Source: Balaenoptera acutorostrata (lineage: Eukaryota; Chordata; Mammalia; Artiodactyla; Balaenopteridae). From it: a DNA stretch of 64,000 bases. The position numbers were made by a program, and so were the translations under genes. Shown one piece after another: positions 1 to 11,243 of the stretch (positions are counted from its first letter, which is position 1; each line of letters starts with the position of its first letter). Location of the stretch: contig NC_080066.1 in assembly GCF_949987535.1 (NCBI RefSeq), forward strand, positions 129,436,335 through 129,500,334, read 5' to 3'. The notes below the pieces were generated by a model. That model had not been told where the DNA came from, did not search any database, and worked only from the letters and a program-made list of their open reading frames with translations.

Positions 1-352
1 ATTATATAGGCTGGGTGACTTAAAAGAAATTTATTTCTCACTGTTCTGTAGGCTGGGAAGTTGAAGATCAAGGCTCTGGCAGATCTGGTATCTAGTGAGT
101 ATACTCTTCCTGGTTTGCAGACAGCCATCTTCTCCCTGTACCTTCACATGAGAGTGGGAAGGGGCGTGGGGAAGGGATAGAGATATAGACAGAAATAGAG
201 ATAGGGAAATAGCTAGTGTTCTATCCCATTCATGAGGGCTCTACCCTCATGACCTAATTATCTCCCAAAGGCTCCACCTCCTAATACAATCACATTGAGC
301 ATTAAGATTTAAACATATGGAATTCGGGGGACATAAACATTCATTCCATAGT
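1..352 (-). mobile_element. MaLR (MST/MLT1-like) LTR, cut by window edge
   Basis: The reverse complement reads as a MaLR-type LTR. It starts near 352 with a CTATGG-AATGAATGTTTATGTCCCC-like head and contains the GGAGGTGGAGCCTTTGGGAG and CATGAGGG-TAGAGCCCTCATGAATGGGAT blocks. It ends with the typical AGAAATAAATTTCTTTTAAG polyadenylation region near base 1. This non-autonomous ERVL-related LTR family is shared by placental mammals. No internal sequence is seen on the upstream side because the window ends there. The subfamily (MST or MLT1A) is from memory of the consensus and was not aligned. Confidence 0.85.
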
Positions 353-3339
353 GGAAAATTATACCAATGAGTGGCTGAAACTAATTATACTGACTGCAAA
401 TACTGGTTAACTTCTACAAGGATTCTGCCCACAGTTTTTAAAGTAAGTATATTTTCTATATTTATAAAAGAGAACAAAACTTAATATAATTAATGCAAAC
501 CAAATTTTATTGATTATATACCATACATAAAATATATATATGATAAATTAATATACATTAGGTTTTAGGTTAAAATTAAAATGTTTACATTATGTACCTA
601 TACATTTTTATGATTCTCTGCTTTGCCTGGGTTTCAAATGGGTTGACCAACAGAATTTCTATTGTCTATATATGTTTTCATTTCATGACTAGATAAGTGT
701 GTAAACAATGCCCTTGTGTGTGGAGAAGATACTTATTGAAGATAACTAGAAATGTGTGTTTAAGGTGATGTATACTTGTCGTTTTTACTTTTCTAAACTA
801 AAAAACTCTCACAAATGTAGTTAATTTTTTAGTCCCTTGTCAAATGTGTCTTAGAATGACAAATCATTTGACCATGGAAGTATATTCTGGCCTTATTAAT
901 TAACTAAACATTACATCTCACTTTTCATCATCATTTCAAATGCTGATAATAATAATAATAACAATACTTAACTGATTTTAGTTGGTCCATTTACCTGGAA
1001 TGTATTTGCAAGTTTTTCAAATAGCATTTACAGTAGACCATCTTAAATATAAGAAATTAAATTCCTTTATAGGTACAGGACCTTTGTCAGGTACAATGAA
1101 AGCTTTGTCTACATTATACCTGAAGGCAGCATTGGAAATACTTCGTCATGACCAGGAGCCAGATTATAAGGCTGTCTTGCATAAGGGTGCTAGCCTAACA
1201 GGGTGAGTGTTGCAGAACCATGACCCTGGTCCTGGGCTAAGCCTGCCCCAAGGAAGGAAAGTCTTTTTTTCCCCCCAATTCTCACAGAGGAGACGATGAG
1301 TTAGCAACGTCCCTGTAGGAGACACTGATTCCAATATTTCTTGGAGGTTGGAAACCTATGTGGACTAATTGCAATAATCTTAGTATAATTATTTATCAGT
1401 GAAATAAATCTTTTGTATTCATCTTCATCCATGTGCGTACTACAATATATTGTTCATGTGCCCTGGTAATAACAATAACTTTTAAAAGTGTATTTCTTAC
1501 TACTATATTCTATGGGGGGGGTAGGTGCAGAAGATTATTTTTCATTGCATTTATTCATCTATGCTTTTATACCTAAGTACTCTTAGAACTTGGATTATTG
1601 GCTTGAAAACTGCATCTCAGCATCTGCCCTCATATCATTTAATTGTGTAGAGAAATACCTTTTAAGTACAGCTACATTTAACTGACAGATATTTGCAAGA
1701 TGTAATCCTCAATTTTTCCTGAACTGGGAATAGATCTGATTACTTTTGCCATCTTAGCTTTTTAAAACTTATATCCTTTGGTTCTTATTTATTGTTTTAC
1801 TGTATACAAGTTTGATCTTTACTTGAAAGTCTTAGCTCCCCATTGCCTACTTTTTAATGTACCTGTACAAACAGAAAAACAACAATCACACTAGAGTGGC
1901 AAAATTTCTGCAAGGGTCATAAAACAGAAAATATTTCTTTATAAAGGAAAAGCAATATTTAAGCAGGAATATGTGTGCAGATGATCCTTTGTCTGGTGAT
2001 TTGTTCTGCCAGGACCTGGCTTAAATCACATGTCCCTCAGAAGGCAAGGTTTTTCCTTCCTCCTTTACTTCTCTGGTGTTCACTTTTACTTTTGTTTGTC
2101 CTTTAAAGTTTCTAAAATTTGTGCTTTATGGCTCTTAATCTCCTCATAGTCCAACTGACAAGGTCAGTGAAGACAGATGATTAAAAACCACACTTACAGG
2201 CGAATGCATAAAGACCCATTGAGAAGGTGTTCATTGTCCATTGTGTATTTATCTTTGCTTCCAAAAGGCTCTTTGTCAGAGCCCAACTGCTTCATGCTGC
2301 ACCTGGAACAGAGCATCAGCATCTCAATATGCTTTCCAAATCAGTACAAATCTAAGCACAGAATCTAACTGAGCAAGTCTGTCAAGTTTTTAAACTACTT
2401 ACCAGTGCTAAAATCTTTGAAATTTAAGTACCTTTATCACTGGGACTATGAGGCCTATTATGAGTCCAGTAAGGGGTAACATCTTCTTTATTTTGACTCA
2501 CTCTTTAGACCTTTTCACTATTGTTGTATTTTTAAATGGCTTTATATTGTGGAGGATTATCTACTCTAAACCATTCTTCTACTGATGATTTTTTAGGACA
2601 CTGATGGTTTTCTGATTGGTTTCTTTAGAGATTTTGTGCACTTGCCTTCCTATATATAAAGCATACAAACAATTTGGAGTACTGGTTCTAGAGAAGTATC
2701 GATTAGAAAATAGTGAACAGAGAGAACTTTCATTTTCAGCAATCCTATGTCAGCAGTAATTCTATTGAAGAGAAAGTGGCCCCTTATGAGAGACAAAAAA
2801 AAAAGATGACAAAATTCAAAAGGTACCCAAAGAAAACATTTTTTCTGATTTCAATACCAATTTTTTTAATAGAAAAAAAATTATGAGAGGAAGCAGCTTG
2901 TTAATTTTCATAAACTTTCAATTATAGGATCAGATATCCATCCCTAAAAGCCTTGTAAATTCTGATTTAGTTCAAATGATGAATCAACTTGAGTGAGTAA
3001 ATTTTTTTTATTTCAACATATTTTGTTGCTTTGACTTACCTAGTTATTAAAGTGCATTTCAGCTCCCACACTCAGCAATCTGAAGTTGTTACTCTTAACA
3101 GCTTGTCGTATAGTTCAATCATCTATGGCAAACTAAAATCTAAATCAATTTTATCTATCTCTTTGTCCAAGAATGTACCATCAAAATAAGGTGGGAAAAT
3201 TCCATATCCTCTCATGTTCTATTTCCTTCTCTTTCATTATCATCTCCCACTAATATTCTCATCTACCAATGTTGCTTTTAGTCTTCACGTGATTTTATTT
3301 TGCCTAGTCTGCTACTTATGACTGACTATGCTCTATTAC
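353..3339. other. Unique intergenic or intronic sequence, no gene recognised apart from a candidate exon
   Basis: This A+T-rich stretch has only short open frames on both strands. Apart from the exon candidate at 1073-1202 I recognise no repeat family or gene. Homopolymer runs and a short TAA run near 950 are present. Short frames such as the one at 2177-2368 lack codon-pattern or motif support and are treated as chance. Confidence 0.5.
1073..1202 (+). other. Candidate 130-bp internal exon of an unidentified gene
   Basis: The segment is bounded by a plausible acceptor (TTCCTTTATAG before 1073) and a strong donor (CAGG followed by GTGAGTG, with GT at 1203-1204). One frame stays open across it and encodes about 43 residues with ordinary composition, including the stretch TMKALSTLYLKAALEILRH, which could be amphipathic helix. 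In that frame the exon begins one base into a codon. I do not recognise the protein family. Against it: the polypyrimidine tract is weak, no partner exon is visible in the window, and all younger L1s here lie in the same orientation, which is usually disfavoured in introns of a sense gene. It may be a relic exon or chance. Confidence 0.3.
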
Positions 3340-3450
3340 CTTCTCACACCACTCTGGAGGGAAGGAATGTTTCCAACTCCGTTTGTTGTCCCTGCTACTT
3401 AGCACAGTGCCTGGAACATGTTGGATATTTAATAAATACACTCACTCATA
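3340..3450 (+). repeat. L2-like LINE tail fragment 1
   Basis: The segment contains a diverged version of the L2 3' end: a GAGGGAAGG-type motif, TACTTAGCACAGTGCCTGGA, then ATATTTAATAAATAC. L2 is an ancient mammalian LINE whose 3' ends commonly read like this. Called by eye from motif order only. Confidence 0.55.
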
Positions 3451-3494
3451 CTTGTTTTCCAGAAATATCAATGAGAACTCTTCCTATTTCCTTT

Positions 3495-3625
3495 TGTGAG
3501 GGCTATTTAAAGGAAGTTCCATGAAGGCAAGGATTTTTTTGTTTTAGTCTCTGCTTTATACCTACTCCTTAGAATAGTATCTGGCATATAAATAGGCATT
3601 AAATAAATATTCATTGGATTAACTA
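3495..3625 (+). repeat. L2-like LINE tail fragment 2
   Basis: A second diverged L2-type tail: TTCCATGAAGGCAAGGATTTT, then TAGTATCTGGCATATAAATA and GGCATTAAATAAATATTCATTGG in two adjacent blocks. It lies 45 bp after the first fragment in the same orientation. Either two old copies lie in tandem or one copy is duplicated. Confidence 0.55.
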
Positions 3626-4851
3626 TTTAATTTAGTGTTCATATTTTCTAAACCATTGTATATGAATTCAAAAAACTTGAATATTTACAGTAGGGCTATA
3701 AAATTATATCAAAAAATTTAAGGGAAAAGCTAAAATGACATGGAATTTACTCTCAAATACTTTCCTGTAATTTAGTAAACTGTGTACAGTGTAACATTTC
3801 AGACTCGCTATACATACCTTATATAGTCAAGGTTACTGTTGAATAATGAAAATATACCTTAATAAATAACATTTCAATTCAAGATCAGAATGCTATGTGA
3901 TCCTTAAGGGACTACGTTTACTGATGATGTTGGCTGTGGTCCAAATGCAAAATATCATGGTTATTAAATGTACTTGTTGGCATTTAATCTGCTAATTATT
4001 GTTTAAAGAAAAAGTCCTTGACATTTCAAGAGTTATTTCCAATCATTGCTGTTACAGTGTGCTACACTTCTTTTCATTACAGAAAAAAAATCACATAAGG
4101 CTATGGCAGCAGAAATTGAATAAATATTAACATTTACATAGAATAACTTCCTATTGAAAAACAGTCCATGCTGATAAAAAGGTGGCCCAAGATTTCCTAT
4201 GACATGAGAATCACTCATTATTACTTTAGGTAGGGGGCTATGCGCGCTTAGAGGTAACACAATCAGGGTGACCACTACAATGTATGAGACAGTGATTGAT
4301 TAGTAGGAAGTTCTAGGCTGCTTAGTTCAAGCTCTCATCCTCAAGCCAGTGAAGCAGGAATAATTTCTCACAGAAATTACTCTCTGATATCTCAACTTCC
4401 TTCCTAGTGTTATAGCTGACATCAAATAAATATTTCTCCAGCCTAAGCTTAGACAAAAGATTTTACAATTAAAGGAATAAATTTCTAGCTTTAGAAACTC
4501 AACATATGTCAACAAAGAATACTCTTAAAGAGATATTAATTGCAAATATAAAGAACTTTTTTATATTTTGATTGATTCAAGTAAAAAAAATACTAAAAAA
4601 AAAAAGACAACTGGGACAATATGAATACTGAGTAAATTCTAATGATAATAAGAAATTATTGTTTCTGTTATGTAAGTGCGATAATAACACTGTTGCAATG
4701 TTTTAGAATGGTCCATTTGGTTAGTGATTCACACTGACATATTTACAAATAAAATCATTTGGGATTGGCTTCACAATGGTAAAGTAAGGGGATGGGAGGA
4801 GTTAAAAGCAGATATAAATGAAAAAAGATTGGTGTTCAGGCAATAATTGTT
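3626..4851. other. Unique A+T-rich sequence
   Basis: No gene or repeat family is recognised. The minus-strand open frames at 4033-4275 and 4327-4515 show no motif, start context or splice structure that would support them. Confidence 0.5.
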
Positions 4852-4866
4852 AAAACTAGGTGATGG
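4852..4866. repeat. Target-site duplication, left copy
   Basis: AAAACTAGGTGATGG here matches AAAATTAGGTGATGG at 7131-7145 with one mismatch. The preceding TT gives a TT/AAAA junction, as expected for L1 endonuclease cleavage. Confidence 0.9.
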
Positions 4867-6757
4867 ATGGTGAAAAACTGAAACCATTTCCACTAAGATC
4901 AGGAACAAGACAAGGGTGCCCACTCTCACCACTATTATTCAACATAGTTTTGGAATTTTTAGCCACAGCAATCAGAAAAGAAAAAGAAATAAAAGGAATC
5001 CAAATTGGAAAAGAAGAAGTAAAAAATTGTCACTGTTTACAGATGGCATGATACTATACATAGAGAATCTGAAAGATGCTGCCAGAAACCTACTAGAGCT
5101 AATCAATGAATTTGGTAAAGTAGCAGGATACAAAATTAAGGCACAGAAATCTCTTGCATTCCTATACACTAATCATGAAAAATCTGAAAGAGAAATTAAG
5201 GAAACACTCCCATTTACCATTGCAACAAAAAGAATAAAATACCTAGGAATAAACCTAAGGAGACAAAAGACCTGTAGGCAGAAAACTATAAGACACTGAT
5301 GAAAGAAATTAAAGATGGTACAAACAGATGGAGAGATATACCATGTTCTTGGACTGGAAGAATCAACATTGTGAAAATGACTATACTACCCAAAGCAATC
5401 TACAGATTCAATGCAATCTCTATCAAACTACCAAAGGCATTTTTCACAGAACTACAACAAAAAATTTCACGATTTCTATGGAAAAACAAAAGACCCTGAA
5501 TAGCCAAAGCAATCTTGAGAAAGAGAAATGGAGCTGGAGGAATCAGGCTCCCTGACTTCAGACTATACTACAAAGCTTCAGTAATCAATACAGTATGGTA
5601 CTGGCATGAAAAAAGAAATATAGATCAATGGAACAGGATAGAAAGCCCAGAGATAAACCCATGCACATATGGTCACCCTATCTTTGACAAAGAAGGCAAG
5701 AATATACAATGGAGAAAGGACAGCCTCTTCAATAAGTGGTGCTGGGAAAACTGGACAGCTACATGTAAAAGGATGAAATTAGAACACTCCCTAACACCAT
5801 ACACAAAAACACACTCAAAATGGATTAAAGACCTAAAGGTAAGGCCAGACACTGTAAAACTCTTAGAGGAAAACATAGGCAGAACACTCTATGACATAAA
5901 TCACAGCAAGATCCTTTTTGATCCACCTCCTAGAGTAATGGAAATAAAAACAAAAATAAACAAATGGGACCTAATGAAACTTAACAGCTTTTGCACAGCA
6001 AAGGAAACCATAACCAAGATGAAAAGACCACCCTCAGACTGGGAGAAAATATTTGCAAATGAATCAACAGACAAAGGATTAATCTCCAAAATATACAAGC
6101 AGCTCATGCAGCTCAATATCAAAAAAAACAAACAACACAATCCAAAAATAGGCAGAAGACCTAAATAGACATTTCTTCAAAGAAGTTATACAGATTGCCA
6201 ACAAACACATGAAAGGATGCTCAGCATCACTAATCATTAGAGAAATGCAAATCAAAACTACAGTGAGGTATCACCTCACACTGGTCAGAATGGCCATCAT
6301 CAAAAAAATCTACAAACAATAAATGCTGGAGAGGATGTGGAGAAAAGGGAACCCTCTTGCACTGTTGGTGGGAATGTAATTGATACAGCCACTATGGAGA
6401 ACAGTATGGGGGTTCCTTAAAACATTAAAAATAGAACTACCATATGACCCAGCAATCCCACTGCTGGGTATATACACTGAGAAAACCATAATTCAAAAAG
6501 TCATGCACCACAATGTTCATTGTAGCTCTATTTACAATAGCTAGGACATGGAAGCAACCTAAGTGTCCACTGACAGATGAATGGATAAAGAAGATGTGGC
6601 ATATATATATACAATGGAATATTACTCAGCCATAAAAAGAAATAAAATTGAGTTATTTGTAGCGAGGTGGATGGACCTAGAGACTGTCAAATAGAGTGAA
6701 GTAAGTCAGAAAGAGAAAAACAAATACTGTATGCTAACACATATATATGGAATCTAA
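4867..6757 (+). pseudogene. L1 ORF2 fragment, frameshifted
   Basis: This encodes the second half of an L1 ORF2 protein in pieces. The RT thumb and connection region is readable in frames at 4860-5051, 4916-5299, 5299-5499 and 5515-6168. The C-terminal part, with its CWRxC-type zinc-knuckle region, is present but out of frame after about 6160. The catalytic FADD box reads FTDG at 5036-5047, so the second catalytic Asp has become Gly and Ala has become Thr. With no endonuclease domain, several frameshifts and a lost active-site residue it cannot be functional. The ORF2 stop equivalent is TAA at 6755-6757. Confidence 0.9.
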
Positions 6758-6978
6758 AAAAAAGAAAATGGTTCTGAAGAACCTAGGGTCCTGACAGGAA
6801 TAAAGATGCAGACCTACTAGAGAATGGACTTGAGGACATGGGGAGGGGGACGGGTAAGCTGGGACAAAGTGAGAGAGTGTCATGGACATATATACACTAC
6901 CAAATGTAAAATAAATAGCTAGTGGGAAGCAGCCGCGTAGCACAGGGATATCAGCTCAGTGCTTTGTGTCCACCTAGA

Positions 6979-7004
6979 GGGGTGGGATAGGGAGGGTGGG
7001 AGGG
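6979..7004 (+). other. G-quadruplex-type run in class A L1 3' UTR
   Basis: The tract has successive G-runs of three or four (GGGGTGGGATAGGGAGGG, TGGGAGGG) with short loops, fitting the usual G3+N1-7 pattern. L1 3' UTRs of several mammals are known to carry such polypurine tracts. A matching tract is at 25716-25745, and the copy at 52817-52841 is decayed. Confidence 0.6.
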
Positions 7005-7130
7005 AGATGCAAGAGGGAGGAGATATGGGGATATATGTATATGTATAGCTGATTCACTTTGTTATACAGCATAAACTAACACACCATTGTAAAGCAATTT
7101 ACTCCAATAAAAATGTTAAAATGAAAACCA

Positions 7131-7145
7131 AAAATTAGGTGATGG
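7131..7145. repeat. Target-site duplication, right copy
   Basis: AAAATTAGGTGATGG pairs with 4852-4866 (one C/T difference) and closes the 5'-truncated L1. Confidence 0.9.
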
Positions 7146-7904
7146 GTCCTTGAGGTTCACTATAGTATTTTTCTTCTTTTGTAAATATTTCAATTTTCTA
7201 TAATAATAATTTAAAACAAAAAAAAATGGCAGCAAAATTATCTTTTGTATAAAAGAGAAGGCAGAGTAAGGAGAAAAGTATGTCTTTACCTCTAAGGCAC
7301 AGAGAAACTAAATCAGTCTACACCAAGCTTTCTCTTCTCAAACTAGGTTGTGTGTAATAACAGAAGTACCACTTTGAGGTATATATTTTTGTATTTTTTC
7401 TGGAATTTTTTCTGCTCAACTATATTTTTAGCTCAATGAAGAAAGCTACTTTTTCTTAAAATGTTTTTGTATCCTCTACAGTATATAAAAACAACAAGGA
7501 TATACTTAGTATTGAAAATGAGCTGCTTAATATTTTTTAACTAGGAAAAGTAACGTAAAATGAACATTTCTGAAGTAACCATAGTATTCAAATTAAAATG
7601 CAAGACAATGTCAGTGAATGAAGACATAAAGCAGGTAAAAACTCAGAAAGGATTTAATTTTAGCAAATTACCCCAAGCCAGAAAGTAGTAAACAAAACAG
7701 AACAGAAATCTCAAAAAGAAAGATAGTTGGTCAAAAATGAAAGCAGAGTAAGAGAAAATTAAGTGCAGGGCACCTAGAGATGATGACAAACTACAACTGG
7801 AGAAATGGAAAAAGAATACTAATTTCTACCATGTTCCAGGCCATATTATAAAAAGTAGGTCTAAAGTAGCAAATAAAACAGAATTCCCGTCTTCATACAA
7901 CCTT
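7146..7904. other. Unique sequence
   Basis: No gene or repeat family is recognised. A+T-rich, with no long open frame. Confidence 0.5.
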
Positions 7905-9445
7905 TTTTTCCAGCTTTATCAAGGTATAATTAACAAAGTTGTAATATATTTAAAGAATAAAAAGTGATGATTTGATATGTGTACACATTGTGAAAAGGTT
8001 TCCCCCATCATGTTAACACATCCATCACCTCACATATATACTTCCCCTCACTTGGTGAGAACATTTATGTTCTACTTTCTTAGCAAATTTCAATGCTACA
8101 GCACAGTGTTCCTTACTCAACCCATAACAAACCTTGCATCCCTTTACTAACTTCTCCCTATTTTCTCTACTTTCAACTTCTATAAATTTGACTTTTTAAA
8201 AATATTTCATGTATAAGTGATACCATACAATATTTTTCTTTCTCTAATTTATTGCACTTAGCATAATGCCCTCCAGGTTTATCCATGTTACCACAAATGA
8301 CAGGATTTCCTTCTGTTTTGAGGTTAAATTATATTCCATTTGTGTGTGTGTGTGTGTGTGTGTGTGGTGTATCACAGTTTAATACATTCACCCACTGATA
8401 GACACTTAGGTTATTTTCAGATGGTGGCTACTGTGAATAATGCTTCAAGCAACATGGGAGTACAAATATCTCTTTGATATAATGGTTTTGTTTCCTTTGA
8501 TATATACCCAGAATGGGATTGCTGGATAATATGGTAGTTCTATTTTTAATTTCTTGAGGAACCTACATACTGTTTTCCACAGTGGCTGCTCCAGATTACA
8601 TTCCAGTCAACTGTGCACAAGGGTTCCCTTTTCTCCATATCCTCACCAGCATTTATCTCTTGTCTTTTTGATAAGCACTGTCCCAACAGGTGTAAGGTGC
8701 TATCTGACTGTGATTTTGATTTGCATTTCCCTGATGATTAATGATGTTGAGCAATTTTCATGTACCTATTGGCCATTTGTATGTCTTCTTTGGAAAAATG
8801 TCTATTCAGATCCTTAGCCCATTTTTCAATTAAGTTATTTTGGTTTTTTACTATTAAGTTGTATGGGTTCCTTATATATTTTAGCTATTAACACCTTACC
8901 AGATATGTGGTTTGAAAATATTCCCTCTCATTCCATAGTTTGCCTTCTCATTTAGTTAATAACTTCCTTTGCTGAGCATAAGCTTTTTAGCTTGATGGTG
9001 TCCTGCTTCTTTATTTTTGCTTTTGTTACCAAATTTAAAAAATCATTGCCAAAATCAATGTCAAGGAGCCTATCGCTTATGTTTCCTTCTAGGAGTTTTA
9101 CAATTTGAGGTCTTACATTCAAGTCTTTAATCCATTGTGAGTTGATTTTTGTCTATTGTGTAAGATAGGGGTCCAATTTCTTTCTTTTGCATGTGGCTGT
9201 CCAGCTTTCCCAACACCATTTATGGGAAAGACTATCCTTTCTCCACTGTATATTCTTGGCTCCTTTGACAAAAATCAACTGACCATTTATGAGTGGGTTA
9301 TTTCTGGACACTCTTTTCTGTTCCATTAATCTATGTGTTTGTTTTTATGTCAATACCACACTGTTTTGATCACTATAGCTTTGTGATTTAGTTTGAAATC
9401 AGGAAGTGTGATACCTCCAGCTTTGTTCTTGCTCAAGATTGTTTA
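7905..9445 (-). mobile_element. Old L1 (L1M-type) 3' half, antisense
   Basis: Read on the minus strand this is the ORF2 C-terminal region and 3' UTR of an old mammalian L1. Plus-strand hallmarks are TTTATCAAGGTATAATTAAC at 7914 (the end of an L1M 3' UTR), the ATATACCCAGAATGGGATTG and TGGCCATTTGTATGTC segments, and the ORF2 segment ending with CCTCCAGCTTTGTTCTTGC near 9431. It is heavily diverged with no usable reading frame. A (TG)n run lies inside at 8341-8370. The exact L1M subfamily cannot be given without alignment. Confidence 0.85.
8341..8370. repeat. (TG)n microsatellite
   Basis: About 13 TG units, then GTGT, within the old antisense L1. Confidence 0.9.
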
Positions 9446-9500
9446 CCTGCCAAATGTCACATAACTAATAAGTGTAGGAGTAAGAATGCGTATGGTATCC
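9446..9500 (-). repeat. Possible MIR fragment
   Basis: CTGCCAAATGTCACATAACT and AATAAGTGTAGGAGTAAGAAT resemble the reverse complement of the MIR core (CAAGGTCACACAGCTAGTAAG type). Short and diverged. Confidence 0.4.
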
Positions 9501-10214
9501 TTGATACCAATGACTTTCTCGTTTCTCCTTTTAAGTTATTTTTCTTTGAGAGTGCCTTATTTGTCCATCTGCTTTCTTCTGTATGAGCTTTGGGTGAGGG
9601 AGGCAAGAAGAACAAAGCTGAAAAAATAGATCTAACCATAGAGAGCCACACAAAAAAAAACTGTTTTTTTTCTATAGTGGTGGTGCTTCATTACTGGTGG
9701 GAACATCAATATTCATTTATGGAGTCATGGCCCATTCACTGCATTTTTCTGTTAGTTTATCTGTAAGATGAGTGACCTTTCAGTTTCTGATTCTTTTAAT
9801 CTATACTATTTCCCACAATTCCCTGTGTCAGGACTTTTCAGGTAATTTCAAAATGTGCTTGGTCTGCCTCTTACCTCTCAGATTTTGCAAAGCACACATA
9901 AGCCTTCTGTTCATAAAGTAATGATGATGATAACGATCAAAACAGCAAATTAATAGATAACCTACATTACAACAACTGAATTTCCTTCTGAAGACAGATT
10001 TCCTGATGGAGATCATATGCTATTATATGAAAAGTAGGTAGGAAATAGTTCTTTGTGGTAAAAGTTTATACTTTTTCCTGGCTTGGCTGATTTAGAGATA
10101 GCATCATGTGAAATCAATCAGGTAACGTTTTTGCTTCTCTTTGAAATATAGCCTGGTATATCTTTGTAGTACCTAAGGAAATTGGTCAGTTTATTGGAGA
10201 GGGAAATGATGATA
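9501..10214. other. Unique sequence
   Basis: No gene or repeat is recognised. Minus-strand frames at 9457-9651 and 9828-10016 have no supporting motif. Confidence 0.5.
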
Positions 10215-10227
10215 AAGAATAAGGAGG
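10215..10227. repeat. Target-site duplication, left copy
   Basis: AAGAATAAGGAGG is repeated exactly at 15261-15273 and brackets the 5-kb L1. Confidence 0.9.
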
Positions 10228-10269
10228 AGGAAAAAAACCACAGTTACAGAAAGATAGAGAAGAAGAAAA

Positions 10270-11185
10270 GGCAGAGGGCTATTTATCAGATAAACCCCAG
10301 AAAAACCCCAGAAAAGAAAAACCCCAGAAAAACAACTAAATGAAGTGGAGATAGGCAACCTTCCAGAAAAAGAATTCAGAATAATGATAGTGAAGATGAT
10401 CCAGGACCTCGGAATAAGAATGGAGGCAAAGATTGAGAAGATGCAAGAAATGATTAACAAAGACCTAGAAGAATTAAAGAACAAACAAACAGAGATGACC
10501 AATACAATAACTGAAATGAAAACTACACTAGAAGGAATCAATAGCAGAATAACTGAGGCAGAAGAACGGATAAGTGACCTGGAAGACAGAATGGTGGAAT
10601 TCACTGCTGCGGAACAGACCAAAGAAAAAAGAATGAAAAGAAATGAAGACAGCCTAAGAGACCTCTGGGACAACAGTAAATGCAACAACATTCACATTAT
10701 AGGGGTCCCAGAAGGAGAAGAGAGAGAGAAAGGACCAGAGAAAATATTTGAAGAGATTATAGTCGAAAACTTCCCTAACATGGGAAAGGAAATAAATAGC
10801 CACCCAAGTCCAGGAAGTGCAGAGAGTCCCATACAGAATAAACCCAAGGAGAAACACGCCGAGACACATAGTAATCAAAGTGGCAAAAATTAAAGACAAA
10901 GAAAAATTATTGAAAGCAGCAAGGGAAAAACAACAAATAACATACAAGGGAACTCCCATAAGGTTAACAGCTGATTTCTCAGCAGAAACTCTACAAGCCA
11001 GAAGGGAGTGGCATGATATACTTAAAGTGATGAAAGGGAAGAACCTACAACCAAGATTACTCTACCCGGCAAGGATCTCATTTAGATTTGATGGAGAAAT
11101 CAAAAGCTTTACAGATAAGCAAAAGCTAAGAGAATTCAGCACCACCAAACCAGCTCTACAACAAATGCTAAAGGAACTTCTCTAA
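10270..11185 (+). pseudogene. L1 ORF1 pseudogene
   Basis: This corresponds to the 301-codon ORF1 at 58089-58994 (RNA-binding, trimeric nucleic-acid chaperone of the L1 particle). Three faults are visible. The start ATG position reads AAG. The N-terminal CCCCAGAAAA segment is partly duplicated around 10294-10335. A 4-bp insertion near 10790 (GGAAATAAATAGCC against GGAAATAGCC) shifts the frame before the RRM is finished. The coiled-coil part is read in the frame 10345-10893 and the C-terminal part in 10817-11185. It retains Leu at the heptad site that is Arg in the 58-kb copy. Confidence 0.9.
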
Positions 11186-11243
11186 GTGGGAAACACAAGA
11201 GAAGAAAAGGACCTACAAAAACAAACCCAAAACAATTAAGAAA

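Larger units (their letters stand above)
4867..7130 (+). mobile_element. 5'-truncated L1 (3' UTR class A)
   Basis: A 2.26-kb L1 insertion begins inside the reverse transcriptase region of ORF2 and runs through the 3' UTR to CCAATAAAAATGTTAAAATG. The 15-bp TSD defines both ends. The 3' UTR is the longer class A type, also present at about 20104-20290, 25487-25870 and 52594-52965. It carries a G-rich run at 6979-7004 and a canonical AATAAA just before the end. The A-rich tail is short and interrupted, and ORF2 has several frameshifts, so the copy is moderately old. Confidence 0.95.

Noticed and set aside
10191..10691. Minus-strand 166-codon frame rich in Ser and Leu, and similar frames at 58070-58768, 19454-19960 and 13115-13699
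   Set aside because: They are antisense shadows of L1 ORF1 or ORF2 and recur in other copies only because the sense codons are conserved.
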